A stretch of DNA of 64,000 nucleotides from Exiguobacterium sp018617385 (GCF_018617385.1 NZ_JACSKA010000002.1:258125-322124), one strand, 5' to 3'; counted from the first letter of the stretch, positions 52,542-62,743 are shown. Translations and numbers: made by a program. Notes: generated from the letters alone by a model not told the origin.

Positions 52542-52886
52542 TCACCGGCCTTGCTTTTGCCAAACCTTAGCCCGTTTGAATACGTGTTTCAAACTCTCGG
52601 TCACTTCCGACTGCGTCAATGCGGTCGCAGGCTTCCGAGCGATGATGACATAATCATTCGGTGCAACGTTTGGTTCGAGCAAGCGAAGCGACTCACGCAT
52701 CAATCGTTTCATCCGGTTCCGTTCCACAGCATTTCCAAGCTTCTTGCTGACGGAAAGACCCACTCTGAAATGCGTTTGATCCGCTTTGAGCGTGTAGACG
52801 ACAAACTGACGATTGGCCACGGAGCGTCCTTCGCGAAACACCGCTTGGAACTCTTCATTCTTTTGCAGGCGGTATTCTTTTTTCAA
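52542..52886 (-). CDS. rnpA: Ribonuclease P protein component
   Basis: 114 residues from TTG at 52886, eight bases after GGAG; this gives the usual length and the standard opening KKEYRLQKNEEF. RNR-type motif around GNAVERNRMKRLMRE. It helps RNase P RNA process tRNA precursors. Downstream of rpmH and separated from it by a terminator-like hairpin. Confidence 0.94.
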   Translation of the reverse strand: MKKEYRLQKNEEFQAVFREGRSVANRQFVVYTLKADQTHFRVGLSVSKKLGNAVERNRMKRLMRESLRLLEPNVAPNDYVIIARKPATALTQSEVTESLKHVFKRAKVWQKQGR

Positions 52887-52994
52887 AATTCTCACTCCAT
52901 CCTTCGCTTCAAAAATCGTCAACTAACATCATATCATATCCACATCATTTGAACGAGGGAGAATCCATGAAATACTACGTTTCTGTGACAAACT

Positions 52995-53027
52995 AAAAAA
53001 TTGCCCGAGGAAAGGATCCCCGGGCAA
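52995..53027 (-). terminator. Terminator/attenuator between rpmH and rnpA
   Basis: TTGCCCG/CGGGCAA stem around a loop, then six T on the minus strand. It would reduce rnpA expression relative to rpmH. Confidence 0.78.
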
Positions 53028-53040
53028 TCTTCATTCGAAA

Positions 53041-53175
53041 TTATACAGTCAAGGCTTTACGGCCTTTACGACGACGAGCAGCAAGAATGTTGCGACCGTT
53101 TTTAGTCGCCATGCGTGCACGGAATCCGTGAACTTTCTTACGCTTACGGTTGTTAGGGTTGAAAGTTGGTTTCAT
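53041..53175 (-). CDS. rpmH: 50S ribosomal protein L34
   Basis: 44 residues, very basic; MKPTFNPNNRKRKK opening and RARMATKNGR core are unmistakable. ATG at 53175 follows GGAGGTG. Divergent from dnaA across the oriC region. Confidence 0.97.
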   Translation of the reverse strand: MKPTFNPNNRKRKKVHGFRARMATKNGRNILAARRRKGRKALTV

Positions 53176-53433
53176 GGTTACAGCACCTCCTCAAGATTAA
53201 CGCTCTATTAGCAAGTTATAGTTTCATTTAAGGCAGTCTTTAAGATTATATAAATCGATTCAACAATTGTCAATGTATTTTCGGATGGTTTTCGAATTCG
53301 TATTACGAGGCGCTCAGAAAGCATTCATCCACATGGATTCGATCGTACCCACAGGACGAGTAGGTCGAAGAATGTATACACAACCTTTACGTATTTTATA
53401 AACGGTCTTTATAAATAGCCATGTTGAGCCATT

Positions 53434-53904
53434 TTATCCACAAAATCTCGAAGTTATCCACATTTATATGTGAATAACTCCTCTTTTTTCACATTCACAT
53501 TCTTAATTTTTTCGTTTTCTTCTTTTACAAAAACAATCTTTCATTTCACTTCTTCCTCTTTTGTGTATAACTTTTTCATCCAACACTCCATCATTATTGC
53601 TTTATCCACAATATATCCACAGGTTATCCACAAAACACACAGCATGTGGATAAGTGGGTGTGGATACTTTTCTTTATCTGTGGATAAATACCGAAAAGCA
53701 TTGCCACGTCTATTTTATTTTGCTAAACTGAATGTGCACAAACTTGTGGATGAACAATTCGTGATTCCAAGATATACACAGGCTGTGGATAAGTGTTATC
53801 CCCATAATGAACACCATGTGGATAACTTTATCCACAGTTTTTGTTCTCTGGGGATAACCCTAGTTTCTACTATAGAATAGTGTATGTGTATATCGTGTGA
53901 ATAA
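53434..53904. other. oriC part 1: DnaA-box region upstream of dnaA
   Basis: The 760-bp rpmH-dnaA gap. Perfect DnaA boxes (either strand) at 53434-53442, 53454-53462, 53602-53610, 53624-53632, 53645-53653, 53679-53687, 53784-53792, 53817-53825 and 53828-53836. Near matches at 53469-53477, 53613-53621, 53659-53667, 53745-53753, 53796-53804, 53849-53857 and 53896-53904. Corresponds to incA/incB of B. subtilis and probably also autoregulates dnaA. 53176-53433 holds no clear box and no gene. Confidence 0.93.
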
Positions 53905-53939
53905 GTTTTACCCAACATGTGAGTAAAGGAGGTCTTTCA

Positions 53940-55319
53940 TTGAAGAATGCTCGCGAGATTTGGAGAAATGTCTTATCGGTAATCGAGGAAGAAGAACGAA
54001 CTCCAAAAGCCAGTTTTGACATGTGGTTAAAATCAACCGAGGGGATATCGTTGATGGGAACGACGCTCGTTGTGTCGGCACCCGCCAGTTTTATCGTCAC
54101 GTGGTTAGAGCGACAGTATCTATCGCTGTTACAAGATACAGTTGAAGAGATCACAAACAACAAGCTTGAAATTCATTTCATCGAAGAATCTCAAGCACAC
54201 AAGTATGCTCCAGCGGATGGATCGTCACATGAGTCCATCGCCGTGACAGAAACAAAAGAACAGCCCGTACTATTACCTTCAAAAGAGGAAGGGGATCTTG
54301 GTCAACTGAATGACAAATACATTTTCGAGACGTTTGTCATCGGATCGGGGAATCGTTTTGCCCACGCCGCATCACTTGCTGTCGCCGAAGCGCCGGCACG
54401 TGCGTATAACCCGCTCTTCATTTATGGAGGCGTTGGACTCGGTAAGACGCATTTGATGCATGCGATCGGTCACTATGTAAAAGGTCAAAAACCAGGGGCC
54501 CGTATTGCCTATGTCTCTTCTGAGAAGTTCACGAATGAATTCATCAATTCGATTCGAGATAATAAGACCGGTGAGTTCCGGAACCGTTATCGAAACATCG
54601 ATGTGCTATTGATTGATGATATTCAGTTTTTAGCAGGGAAAGAACAAACCCAGGAAGAGTTTTTCCACACGTTCAATGCGTTGCACAACGATCAGAAACA
54701 AATCGTGATTTCGAGTGATCGACCACCAAAAGAAATCCCGACGCTAGAAGATCGACTTCGTTCACGCTTCGAGTGGGGCTTAATCACAGACATCACGCCA
54801 CCGGACCTTGAGACGCGAATTGCGATTCTCCGCAAAAAAGCGACGGCGGAAGGGCTTGATATCTCGAATGAAGTCATGCTGTATATCGCGAATCAAATCG
54901 ATACGAACATTCGGGAACTAGAAGGGGCGCTGACACGAGTCGTCGCTTATGCAAAACTTGTCGGGCGACCAATCGACCCGGACGTGGCAGCCGAAGCGCT
55001 TCATAATATCATGCCCGTCCAGGAAGCGAAGAAAATTGTCATTCGCGACATTCAAGAAGTTGTCGGTCAACACTTCAACATTCAAGTAGAAGAATTGAAC
55101 TCGAAAAAGCGAACGAAGACGTTGGCATTCCCACGTCAAATCGCAATGTATCTCTCGCGGGAGATGACGGAGAGTTCCTTGCCAAAAATCGGGGAAGAGT
55201 TCGGAGGGCGTGATCATACGACCGTGATTCACGCGCATGAGAAAATTAGCACCCTTCTAAAGAACGATGTGGAAATGCAAGAGACGATTCAAACGTTGAA
55301 GAAGGCACTTTCTAACTAA
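53940..55319 (+). CDS. dnaA: Chromosomal replication initiator DnaA
   Basis: 459 residues from TTG at 53940, seven bases after AAAGGAGG; a GTG 21 bases upstream covers that site. Domain I, variable linker, AAA+ domain (Walker A GGVGLGKTHLMH, Walker B LLIDDIQF) and C-terminal HTH with FGGRDHTTVIHA for DnaA-box binding. DnaA boxes lie on both sides of the gene. Confidence 0.97.
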   Translation: MKNAREIWRNVLSVIEEEERTPKASFDMWLKSTEGISLMGTTLVVSAPASFIVTWLERQYLSLLQDTVEEITNNKLEIHFIEESQAHKYAPADGSSHESIAVTETKEQPVLLPSKEEGDLGQLNDKYIFETFVIGSGNRFAHAASLAVAEAPARAYNPLFIYGGVGLGKTHLMHAIGHYVKGQKPGARIAYVSSEKFTNEFINSIRDNKTGEFRNRYRNIDVLLIDDIQFLAGKEQTQEEFFHTFNALHNDQKQIVISSDRPPKEIPTLEDRLRSRFEWGLITDITPPDLETRIAILRKKATAEGLDISNEVMLYIANQIDTNIRELEGALTRVVAYAKLVGRPIDPDVAAEALHNIMPVQEAKKIVIRDIQEVVGQHFNIQVEELNSKKRTKTLAFPRQIAMYLSREMTESSLPKIGEEFGGRDHTTVIHAHEKISTLLKNDVEMQETIQTLKKALSN

Positions 55320-55331
55320 TGAAGGATTCTC

Positions 55332-55484
55332 TGTGGATATCCTGTGGATAAACCACCCTAGTTATCCACAAGTTATTCACAGGCGAAATGGCTTAATACG
55401 TATGTCTTAGGGGACTTATCCCCAGTATCCACAGCCCTTATTACTATTATGACTTAATTAATACTATTATTATTATTAAGAAAT
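55332..55484. other. oriC part 2: DnaA boxes and AT-rich unwinding element
   Basis: In the dnaA-dnaN gap, perfect boxes at 55343-55351 and 55362-55370, and near matches at 55332-55340, 55373-55381, 55416-55424 and 55425-55433. They are followed by an AT tract (about 55437-55484) of repeated TTA/CTA/ATT triplets resembling a DnaA-trio and DNA unwinding element. Corresponds to incC of B. subtilis, where melting starts. Confidence 0.9.
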
Positions 55485-55508
55485 GGACTCATTTCACCTT
55501 AGGAGGAA

Positions 55509-55517
55509 TTATCCACA
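55509..55517. promoter_or_regulatory. DnaA box between the dnaN ribosome-binding site and start codon
   Basis: A perfect TTATCCACA whose last A is the first base of the dnaN ATG; AGGAGG lies just upstream. Confidence 0.85.
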
Positions 55518-56656
55518 TGCATTTAACGATTCAACGAGATGTATTCATGCAAGCCGTACAAGATGTATCAAAAGCTGTGGCTTCACGAACGACCATTCCA
55601 ATTTTGACAGGATTGAAACTTGAGGCACATGCGGATGGTTTAACACTGACAGGAAGTGATACCGAGATTTCGATTGAACGCTTGATTCCAATCGAAGAGG
55701 GTGGAATGGAACTCATTCAAATTCAACGTGCTGGAAGCGTCGTATTAAATGCCCGCTTCTTAGGAGAAATCGTGAAAAAGTTACCGACGAACGAGGTCAC
55801 ACTCGAAGTCTCACCGAACTTCATGACGCGCATTGAATCTGGTCAAGCAGAGTTCCACTTGAACGGCCTCGACCCGGATGAATATCCGCGCTTACCTGAA
55901 CTTGCGAGTGATCGTCGCTTCTATTTGCCGGCTGATCTATTGAAGACGATCATCCGTCAGACAAGCTTCGCTGTTTCTTCACAAGAGACACGTCCCGTAT
56001 TGACAGGGGTTAACTTCTCAGCAGAGAAGGGCTTCCTTACATGTGTCGCAACCGATAGCCACCGTCTGGCGCTTCGTCGTGCGCGTTTTGAGACAGATAA
56101 CGATTTGACGTTCCAAAATGTCGTCGTTCCTGGCCGCTCACTCAACGAACTCGCTAAATTACTCGACCGTGAAGAGTTGCCGATTGAAATCGTCTTAACG
56201 GACCAACAAATTTTATTCCGCATGAAGAACATCTCATTCTTCTCTCGTTTGTTAGACGGTGCCTACCCAGACACGTCACGTCTCATTCCGGAAGAATATC
56301 GCACAGCGGTTCGAATGAATGCGAAAGAATTCTTGCAGGCCATTGATCGTGCATCGCTCTTAGCACGTGCCGATCGCAACAACGTCATTAAATTTGTGGC
56401 GGAAGATACAACGGCAGTTGAAGTCTCTTCACACTCGCCGGAAGTCGGAAAAGTATCGGAACGTGTCAGCATCCTGTCGCTTGAAGGAGAAGAACTAAAA
56501 ATTTCCTTCAACTCGAAATTCGTGATGGACGCGCTCCGCGCACTCGATGCATCTGAAATCGAGATCCAGTTCACGGGTTCGATGCGACCGTTCATTTTAC
56601 GACCGGTTGAACAAGATAGTGTTCTTCAACTGATTTTGCCAGTCCGCACATCGTAA
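55517..56656 (+). CDS. dnaN: DNA polymerase III beta subunit (sliding clamp)
   Basis: 379 residues, three clamp domains, standard length (TTIPILTGLKLEA, and C-terminal LILPVRTS). Forms the dimeric ring that tethers polymerase. Follows oriC part 2. Confidence 0.97.
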   Translation: MHLTIQRDVFMQAVQDVSKAVASRTTIPILTGLKLEAHADGLTLTGSDTEISIERLIPIEEGGMELIQIQRAGSVVLNARFLGEIVKKLPTNEVTLEVSPNFMTRIESGQAEFHLNGLDPDEYPRLPELASDRRFYLPADLLKTIIRQTSFAVSSQETRPVLTGVNFSAEKGFLTCVATDSHRLALRRARFETDNDLTFQNVVVPGRSLNELAKLLDREELPIEIVLTDQQILFRMKNISFFSRLLDGAYPDTSRLIPEEYRTAVRMNAKEFLQAIDRASLLARADRNNVIKFVAEDTTAVEVSSHSPEVGKVSERVSILSLEGEELKISFNSKFVMDALRALDASEIEIQFTGSMRPFILRPVEQDSVLQLILPVRTS

Positions 56657-56782
56657 GCTGCGGATAGGGATGATGAGGTGTCTTGCCTTGTCATCCCTCT
56701 TTTTGCCTTATTCGACGATTTTCGATAAACTAATATGTATGGCGATTTTTTCAGATCAGCATGTGAGAAAGGAAGTGACGAC

Positions 56783-56998
56783 ATGGAAAAAGTGTCGATT
56801 ACAACCGAGTATGTAACGCTCGGACAATTTTTAAAATTAGCAGATATCATCTCCAGTGGGGGACAGGCAAAGTTCTTTTTAGAGGATGTCATGATTAAAG
56901 TGAACGGTGAGCAGGACCAACGCCGTGGTCGTAAATTAAGAGATGGAGATACAATCGAAGTCGAAGGCTTCGGGGAATATCAAATCGAGGGAAACTGA
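56783..56998 (+). CDS. yaaA: S4-domain RNA-binding protein YaaA
   Basis: 71 residues from ATG at 56783 (AAAGGAAG seven bases before). Short S4-like fold (TLGQFLKLADIISSGGQAKFFL, VNGEQDQRRGRKLRDGD). Conserved between dnaN and recF; linked to 50S assembly in Bacillus. Its stop lies one base before the recF GTG. Confidence 0.93.
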   Translation: MEKVSITTEYVTLGQFLKLADIISSGGQAKFFLEDVMIKVNGEQDQRRGRKLRDGDTIEVEGFGEYQIEGN

Positions 56999-56999
56999 C

Positions 57000-58118
57000 G
57001 TGCATTTAAAGTCGATCCGATTGCAAAACTATCGCAACTACGAAACCCTCGAGCTAGATTTTTCAGAACAGACGAATGTTCTGATTGGTGAGAACGCCCA
57101 AGGAAAAACGAATCTTCTCGAATCGATTTACGTACTTGCGCTCGCAAAATCGCATCGGACGACACAAGACCGTGAGTTAATCGGTTGGGAAGCTGATGCT
57201 GCGAGTATCGAAGGCCGGATTCATAAACGAACGGGTGAATCGGTGCAGAGTCTCTCTTTTTCTCCTAAAGGCAAGAAAGCAAAGCTCAATCATTTGGAAC
57301 AACGTCGTCTCAGTGACTATGTCGGCGCATTTAACGTCGTCTTGTTCGCCCCTGAAGACTTAGCCATCGTCAAAGGCAGTCCGCAAGGGAGACGGCGATT
57401 TTTAGATATGGAAATCGGTCAGGTCAGTCCCGTGTACTTACACGAGCTCAATCAATACTTGAAGACGTTGAAACAACGGAACGCCTTGTTGAAGCAGTTA
57501 TCCACAAAAGGTGGCGACGAGACGTTACTCGAAGTATTGACGGACCAATTGATTGAACTTGCTGTAAAAATCGTGATGCGACGCTATCACTTCATCGACC
57601 AGCTCGAAAAATGGGCCAATCCCATCCATTCCGGAATCACGAGAGATCTCGAAACACTGACGATTCAATACGTTTCTGACACGTTCCAAAAAGAACGCTT
57701 CTCAAAAGAACAGATGTTTGAAACGTATCGTCAAAAGTTTGATAAAATAAGAGAGAACGAACGACGAAGAGGTGTGACCTTGTTCGGTCCGCATCGTGAC
57801 GATTTTGAATTGTATGTCAACAATCGAAACGTTCAAACGTTCGGTTCACAAGGTCAGCAACGAACGGCGGCCTTGTCATTGAAGCTAGCTGAGATTGAAT
57901 TGATTCATGAAGAAGTAGGCGAATATCCTCTGTTGTTATTAGACGATGTGTTATCTGAGCTTGACGATCATCGCCAAACCCATCTCCTCGATACGATGGG
58001 ACGGAAAGTACAAACGATTTTGACTACAACAAACATTGACGGGATTGCACATGAGACCATTCAACAAGCTAAAGTGTTTCACGTGAAACAAGGTGAGGTT
58101 GAAACGGAGTCTGTGTAA
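57000..58118 (+). CDS. recF: DNA replication/repair protein RecF
   Basis: 372 residues from GTG at 57000 (GAGGG upstream). SMC-like ATPase: Walker A GENAQGKTNLLES, signature FGSQGQQRT, Walker B LLLDDVLSELD. Loads RecA at gaps with RecOR. Contains an internal DnaA box (57498-57506) and ends in a perfect parS. Confidence 0.96.
   Translation: MHLKSIRLQNYRNYETLELDFSEQTNVLIGENAQGKTNLLESIYVLALAKSHRTTQDRELIGWEADAASIEGRIHKRTGESVQSLSFSPKGKKAKLNHLEQRRLSDYVGAFNVVLFAPEDLAIVKGSPQGRRRFLDMEIGQVSPVYLHELNQYLKTLKQRNALLKQLSTKGGDETLLEVLTDQLIELAVKIVMRRYHFIDQLEKWANPIHSGITRDLETLTIQYVSDTFQKERFSKEQMFETYRQKFDKIRENERRRGVTLFGPHRDDFELYVNNRNVQTFGSQGQQRTAALSLKLAEIELIHEEVGEYPLLLLDDVLSELDDHRQTHLLDTMGRKVQTILTTTNIDGIAHETIQQAKVFHVKQGEVETESV
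58075..58090. promoter_or_regulatory. parS site at the end of recF
   Basis: TGTTTCACGTGAAACA, a perfect 16-bp parS palindrome, within the recF coding sequence about 30 bases before its stop. Confidence 0.95.
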
Positions 58119-58167
58119 TCGTGGCAAGAGGGAACACCAAATCATGTATAGTAGGTGAAAATAACCG

Positions 58168-60096
58168 ATGAGTAATGAAAATGAAAAAGAATTGCAAGCG
58201 TACGGCGCCGACCAGATTCAAGTCCTTGAGGGTCTAGAGGCTGTCCGTAAACGTCCAGGGATGTATATCGGTTCCACAAGCTCTCGCGGTCTCCACCATT
58301 TAGTATGGGAGATTGTCGATAACTCAATCGATGAGGCGCTCGCTGGTTATTGTGACACGATCACAGTGACGGTCGAGCCAGGGAACTCGATCGTTGTTGA
58401 AGACAACGGACGTGGGATTCCGGTCGACGTTCAAAAGAAAACAGGTCGACCTGCCGTTGAAGTTATTTTCACGGTGTTGCACGCAGGTGGTAAGTTCGGC
58501 GGTGGCGGATACAAAGTATCAGGTGGTCTTCACGGTGTCGGGGCGTCGGTTGTTAACGCCTTATCGACGAAACTTGAAGTGTTCGTTCGTCGCGATGGAA
58601 ACGTATATTACCAATCGTTCAAACGTGGTGTTCCACAAGGTGAACTCGAAATCGTCGGGACGACCGACACGACAGGGACGACGGTCCGCTTCTTCCCAGA
58701 CGGGGACATCTTCCAAGAGACACTCGAATATGACTTTGATCTGTTAGCGACACGCTTACGTGAACTCGCCTTCTTGAACAAAGGATTACGAATCGTGGCT
58801 AAAGATGATCGTAGTGACGAGACGATTGAACGGAACTATCACTATGAGGGCGGAATCAAGTCTTATGTCGAGCACTTGAACCGGTCAAAAGCGTCGATTC
58901 ATGAAGAGCCTGTGTACGTACACGGGACGAAAGACGGAATCGAAGTCGAGATTGCGCTTCAATACAACGAAGGTTTCGCAAGTAACATTTACTCATTTAC
59001 GAACAACATTCCGACGCATGAAGGTGGGACGCACGAGACAGGATTTAAGACGGCACTCACTCGTTCAATCAACGACTATGCAAAACGGTTTGGTTTGATG
59101 AAAGAAGCCGACGGCAGCCTGTCTGGTGATGATGTCCGTGAAGGGTTGACGGCGATTGTTTCCGTCAAGCACCCGGCTCCCCAGTTTGAAGGACAGACGA
59201 AGACGAAACTCGGGAATGCCGATGCGCGTACGGCAACCGATACGTTGTTCAGCGACACGTTCGAACAGTTCCTGCTCGAGAACCCGTCGGTCGGTCGCCT
59301 CATCGTCGACAAAGGCTTGATGGCGGCACGTGCGCGCCTTGCTGCGAAACGTGCACGCGAGATGACACGTCGTAAAGGGATTCTCGAAGTCAGTTCATTG
59401 CCAGGGAAATTGGCAGACTGTTCGTCAAAAGATGCATCGAAATCTGAACTATACATCGTTGAGGGTGACTCGGCGGGAGGTTCTGCGAAATCTGGACGTG
59501 ATCGTCACTTCCAAGCCATCCTTCCGATTCGAGGGAAAATCATCAACGTTGAGAAAGCACGTCTTGATAAGATTTTGGCCAACCAAGAAGTCCGGACCAT
59601 TATCACGGCTCTCGGAACAGGGATTGCCGATGAGTTTGACTTATCGAAAGCACGCTATCACAAACTCATCATCATGACCGATGCCGACGTCGATGGTGCG
59701 CACATTCGGACGTTGTTGTTGACGTTCTTCTATCGTTACATGCGCCCACTCGTTGAAAGTGGATATGTCTATATCGCGCAACCACCACTCTATGGTGTGA
59801 AGCACGGGAAAGAAACCATCTACGTTCAAAACGACCGGGAGTTGCAGGCGGCGATTGCACAACTTCCTGAAAATGCACGTTATAGCGTTCAACGTTACAA
59901 GGGTCTCGGAGAGATGGATCCTGAACAGTTATGGAATACGACGATGAACCCGGAAACGCGTTCGATGCTTCGTGTCGATCTTCAAGATGCGATCGAAGCG
60001 GATGAAATCTTCGAAACGCTCATGGGTGACAACGTCGAACCACGCCGTGACTTTATTCAATCTCACGCCCATTACGTGAAGAACCTCGATATTTAA
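58168..60096 (+). CDS. gyrB: DNA gyrase subunit B
   Basis: 642 residues. GHKL ATPase (EIVDNSIDEALAG, DNGRGIPV, GGLHGVGASVVNAL) and TOPRIM domain (EGDSAGGSAKSGRDR). Pairs with GyrA. remB (yaaB), often between recF and gyrB in Bacillus, is absent; the gap is only 49 bases. Confidence 0.97.
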   Translation: MSNENEKELQAYGADQIQVLEGLEAVRKRPGMYIGSTSSRGLHHLVWEIVDNSIDEALAGYCDTITVTVEPGNSIVVEDNGRGIPVDVQKKTGRPAVEVIFTVLHAGGKFGGGGYKVSGGLHGVGASVVNALSTKLEVFVRRDGNVYYQSFKRGVPQGELEIVGTTDTTGTTVRFFPDGDIFQETLEYDFDLLATRLRELAFLNKGLRIVAKDDRSDETIERNYHYEGGIKSYVEHLNRSKASIHEEPVYVHGTKDGIEVEIALQYNEGFASNIYSFTNNIPTHEGGTHETGFKTALTRSINDYAKRFGLMKEADGSLSGDDVREGLTAIVSVKHPAPQFEGQTKTKLGNADARTATDTLFSDTFEQFLLENPSVGRLIVDKGLMAARARLAAKRAREMTRRKGILEVSSLPGKLADCSSKDASKSELYIVEGDSAGGSAKSGRDRHFQAILPIRGKIINVEKARLDKILANQEVRTIITALGTGIADEFDLSKARYHKLIIMTDADVDGAHIRTLLLTFFYRYMRPLVESGYVYIAQPPLYGVKHGKETIYVQNDRELQAAIAQLPENARYSVQRYKGLGEMDPEQLWNTTMNPETRSMLRVDLQDAIEADEIFETLMGDNVEPRRDFIQSHAHYVKNLDI

Positions 60097-60118
60097 TAAG
60101 AAGGGTAGGCAATAACGA

Positions 60119-62686
60119 ATGGCAGAACAAGAAAATATCAAGGATATAAATATTAGCCAGGAGATGCGAACGTCGTTCATGGACTACGCGATGAGCGTCA
60201 TCGTATCACGTGCCCTTCCGGACGTGCGAGATGGATTGAAGCCGGTTCACCGTCGTATTTTATATGCGATGAACGAACTTGGTATTCGCGCGGACAAGCC
60301 ACATAAGAAGTCGGCGCGTGTCGTCGGGGACGTCATCGGTAAGTACCACCCACACGGTGACTCAGCTGTTTATGAGACGATGGTCCGCATGGCTCAGGAC
60401 TTCAGCTATCGCTACGAATTAGTCGACGGTCACGGGAACTTCGGTTCAGTCGATGGCGACTCGGCCGCTGCGATGCGTTATACCGAGGCACGTATGTCTA
60501 AAATTGCGATGGAACTCGTACGAGACATCGGTAAAAATACGATTGACTATCAACCGAACTTCGACGGTGAAGAAAAAGAACCGGTCGTACTCCCGGCCCG
60601 TTTCCCGAACTTCCTTGTGAACGGAACGAGCGGGATTGCCGTTGGGATGGCGACGAACGTTCCGCCTCATAACTTGAACGAGGTCATCGACGGTGTACTG
60701 GCGCTTTCTCACAACCCGGACATCACGATTGCGGAATTGATGCAACACATCCCAGGTCCTGACTTCCCGACTGCGGGAGAGATTTTGGGACGTAGCGGGA
60801 TTCGTCGTGCATACGAAACTGGACGCGGATCGATTACGATGCGTGCGAAAGCTGAAATCGAAGTCTTGAAAAATGGTCGTGAACGAATCCTCGTGCACGA
60901 GATTCCTTACCAGGTCAACAAAGCGCGTCTCGTTGAGAAGATTGCCGACTTGGTTCGCGACAAGAAAATCGAGGGAATCACAGACTTACGCGATGAATCA
61001 GACCGTAACGGGATGCGCATCGTGATTGAAGTTCGCCGCGACGCGAATGCGAGTGTCATCTTGAACAACTTGTATAAGCAAACACCGATGCAAACGACGT
61101 TCGGCGTCAACATGCTCGCGCTTGTAGGCGGTCGTCCAAAAACGTTGAACATCAAACAAGCGATCTATTACTACATCGAACACCAAAAAGAGGTCGTACG
61201 TCGTCGGACGCAATTCGATTTAGACAAAGCGGAAGCACGTGCCCATATTTTAGAAGGTCTTCGTGTTGCCTTGGATCACTTGGATGAAGTCATCGCCATT
61301 ATCCGTAGCACACGTACAGGTGACGAGGCTCGTGAAAAGTTGATTGCCCGCTTTGGACTTTCGACTGAACAGACGCAAGCCATCTTAGATATGCGTCTCC
61401 AACGCTTGACTGGTTTGGAACGCGAGAAGATTGAAGGCGAATATCGTGAAGTGAAAGCGTTAATCGAAGAACTTCGTGCGATTCTCGGAGACGAAGAACT
61501 GCTCCTCGATATCATTCGTAACGAGTTGATCGAAATCAAAGAGCGATATGGTGATGCTCGTCGTACGGTGATTCGTACGGATATCGTTGAACTCGAGGAC
61601 GAAGATTTGATTCCAGTTCGCGACATGATGATTACGCTCACGAGCGAAGGATATATCAAGTCGATCCCATCGGATTCATATCGGACTCAGCGCCGTGGTG
61701 GTCGCGGGAAACAAGGTATGGGAACGAACGATGAAGACTTTGTGCTTCGTCTGCTCTCCGCGTCGACACACGATACCATCCTGTTCTTCACAAACTTCGG
61801 ACGCGTCTTCCGTCTCAAAGGATACGAAATTCCTGAGATGAGCCGTACCGCGAAAGGGATGCCAATCATCAACTTGCTTCAAATCGACAAAGGTGAAAAA
61901 GTCGAAACGATGATTCCGGTCGATTTCAATAGTTACTTGGCTAACCAAACGGTAGCGGAAGAGACACAGGATGAATCGGAAGAAGTGGCAGACGAGCAGT
62001 TGTCTCTCGTCTTCATCACGAAGGAAGGATTGATTAAGCGTTCGCCACTTTCGGCATACGCCCGAATCAACAAAAACGGTCTACGTGCCATCAGCTTGAA
62101 TGAGACAGATGAGCTCGTCACGGTTCGTTTAGCGAAGAGCGACGATGAAATGTTAATCGTTACACGCCAAGGGATGTCGATTCGCTTCCCTCTCGAAGGA
62201 GAAGTTCGTTCGATGGGACGTACGGCACGAGGCGTTCGCGCGATTCGATTGAAGAAGGAAGACGATTTGGTCGTCTCGATGGAAATCGTTCGCACCACGC
62301 AAGACGTCTTGATTATCACGGAAAAAGGATACGGAAAACGTACGGCCATGGAGCAGTTCCGCACACAAGGTCGTGGTGGTTCCGGTATCATCGGAATTAA
62401 GACAGATCGTGGAACAGTCGTCGGGATGCGTGTCGTCGATGAAGACGATGACATCATGCTGATGACTGAACTCGGTGTTGCGATCCGAATCGATTCACAA
62501 ACGATCTCTCAAATGGGTCGAAGTACTCGCGGTGTGAAAGTGATGAACATCGAAGAGGGCGATCGTTTGGCGACCATTGCAAAGTTGAAAAAAGATGAGT
62601 TAGAAGAGGAATCAGCAGTCGATTTGGAGAATGGGTTTGAGGATGAAGCACCTGAAACCGACGAATCGTCTGATGTGAATGAGTAA
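60119..62686 (+). CDS. gyrA: DNA gyrase subunit A
   Basis: 855 residues. Catalytic Tyr in AAAMRYTEARM, quinolone-determining region HGDSAVYETMV with the Ser/Glu pair of sensitive enzymes, C-terminal beta-pinwheel with GyrA box QRRGGRGKQG, and an acidic tail. 22 bases after gyrB. Confidence 0.97.
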   Translation: MAEQENIKDINISQEMRTSFMDYAMSVIVSRALPDVRDGLKPVHRRILYAMNELGIRADKPHKKSARVVGDVIGKYHPHGDSAVYETMVRMAQDFSYRYELVDGHGNFGSVDGDSAAAMRYTEARMSKIAMELVRDIGKNTIDYQPNFDGEEKEPVVLPARFPNFLVNGTSGIAVGMATNVPPHNLNEVIDGVLALSHNPDITIAELMQHIPGPDFPTAGEILGRSGIRRAYETGRGSITMRAKAEIEVLKNGRERILVHEIPYQVNKARLVEKIADLVRDKKIEGITDLRDESDRNGMRIVIEVRRDANASVILNNLYKQTPMQTTFGVNMLALVGGRPKTLNIKQAIYYYIEHQKEVVRRRTQFDLDKAEARAHILEGLRVALDHLDEVIAIIRSTRTGDEAREKLIARFGLSTEQTQAILDMRLQRLTGLEREKIEGEYREVKALIEELRAILGDEELLLDIIRNELIEIKERYGDARRTVIRTDIVELEDEDLIPVRDMMITLTSEGYIKSIPSDSYRTQRRGGRGKQGMGTNDEDFVLRLLSASTHDTILFFTNFGRVFRLKGYEIPEMSRTAKGMPIINLLQIDKGEKVETMIPVDFNSYLANQTVAEETQDESEEVADEQLSLVFITKEGLIKRSPLSAYARINKNGLRAISLNETDELVTVRLAKSDDEMLIVTRQGMSIRFPLEGEVRSMGRTARGVRAIRLKKEDDLVVSMEIVRTTQDVLIITEKGYGKRTAMEQFRTQGRGGSGIIGIKTDRGTVVGMRVVDEDDDIMLMTELGVAIRIDSQTISQMGRSTRGVKVMNIEEGDRLATIAKLKKDELEEESAVDLENGFEDEAPETDESSDVNE

Positions 62687-62691
62687 GACGA

Positions 62692-62722
62692 GAGGTCGAA
62701 CGGTGTTTCCGTTCGACCTTTT
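62692..62722 (+). terminator. Terminator of gyrBA
   Basis: Perfect 10-bp stem (62694-62703 with 62709-62718), five-base loop, TTTT. Confidence 0.88.
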
Positions 62723-62743
62723 CACATATTAGGAGGGATTCGC

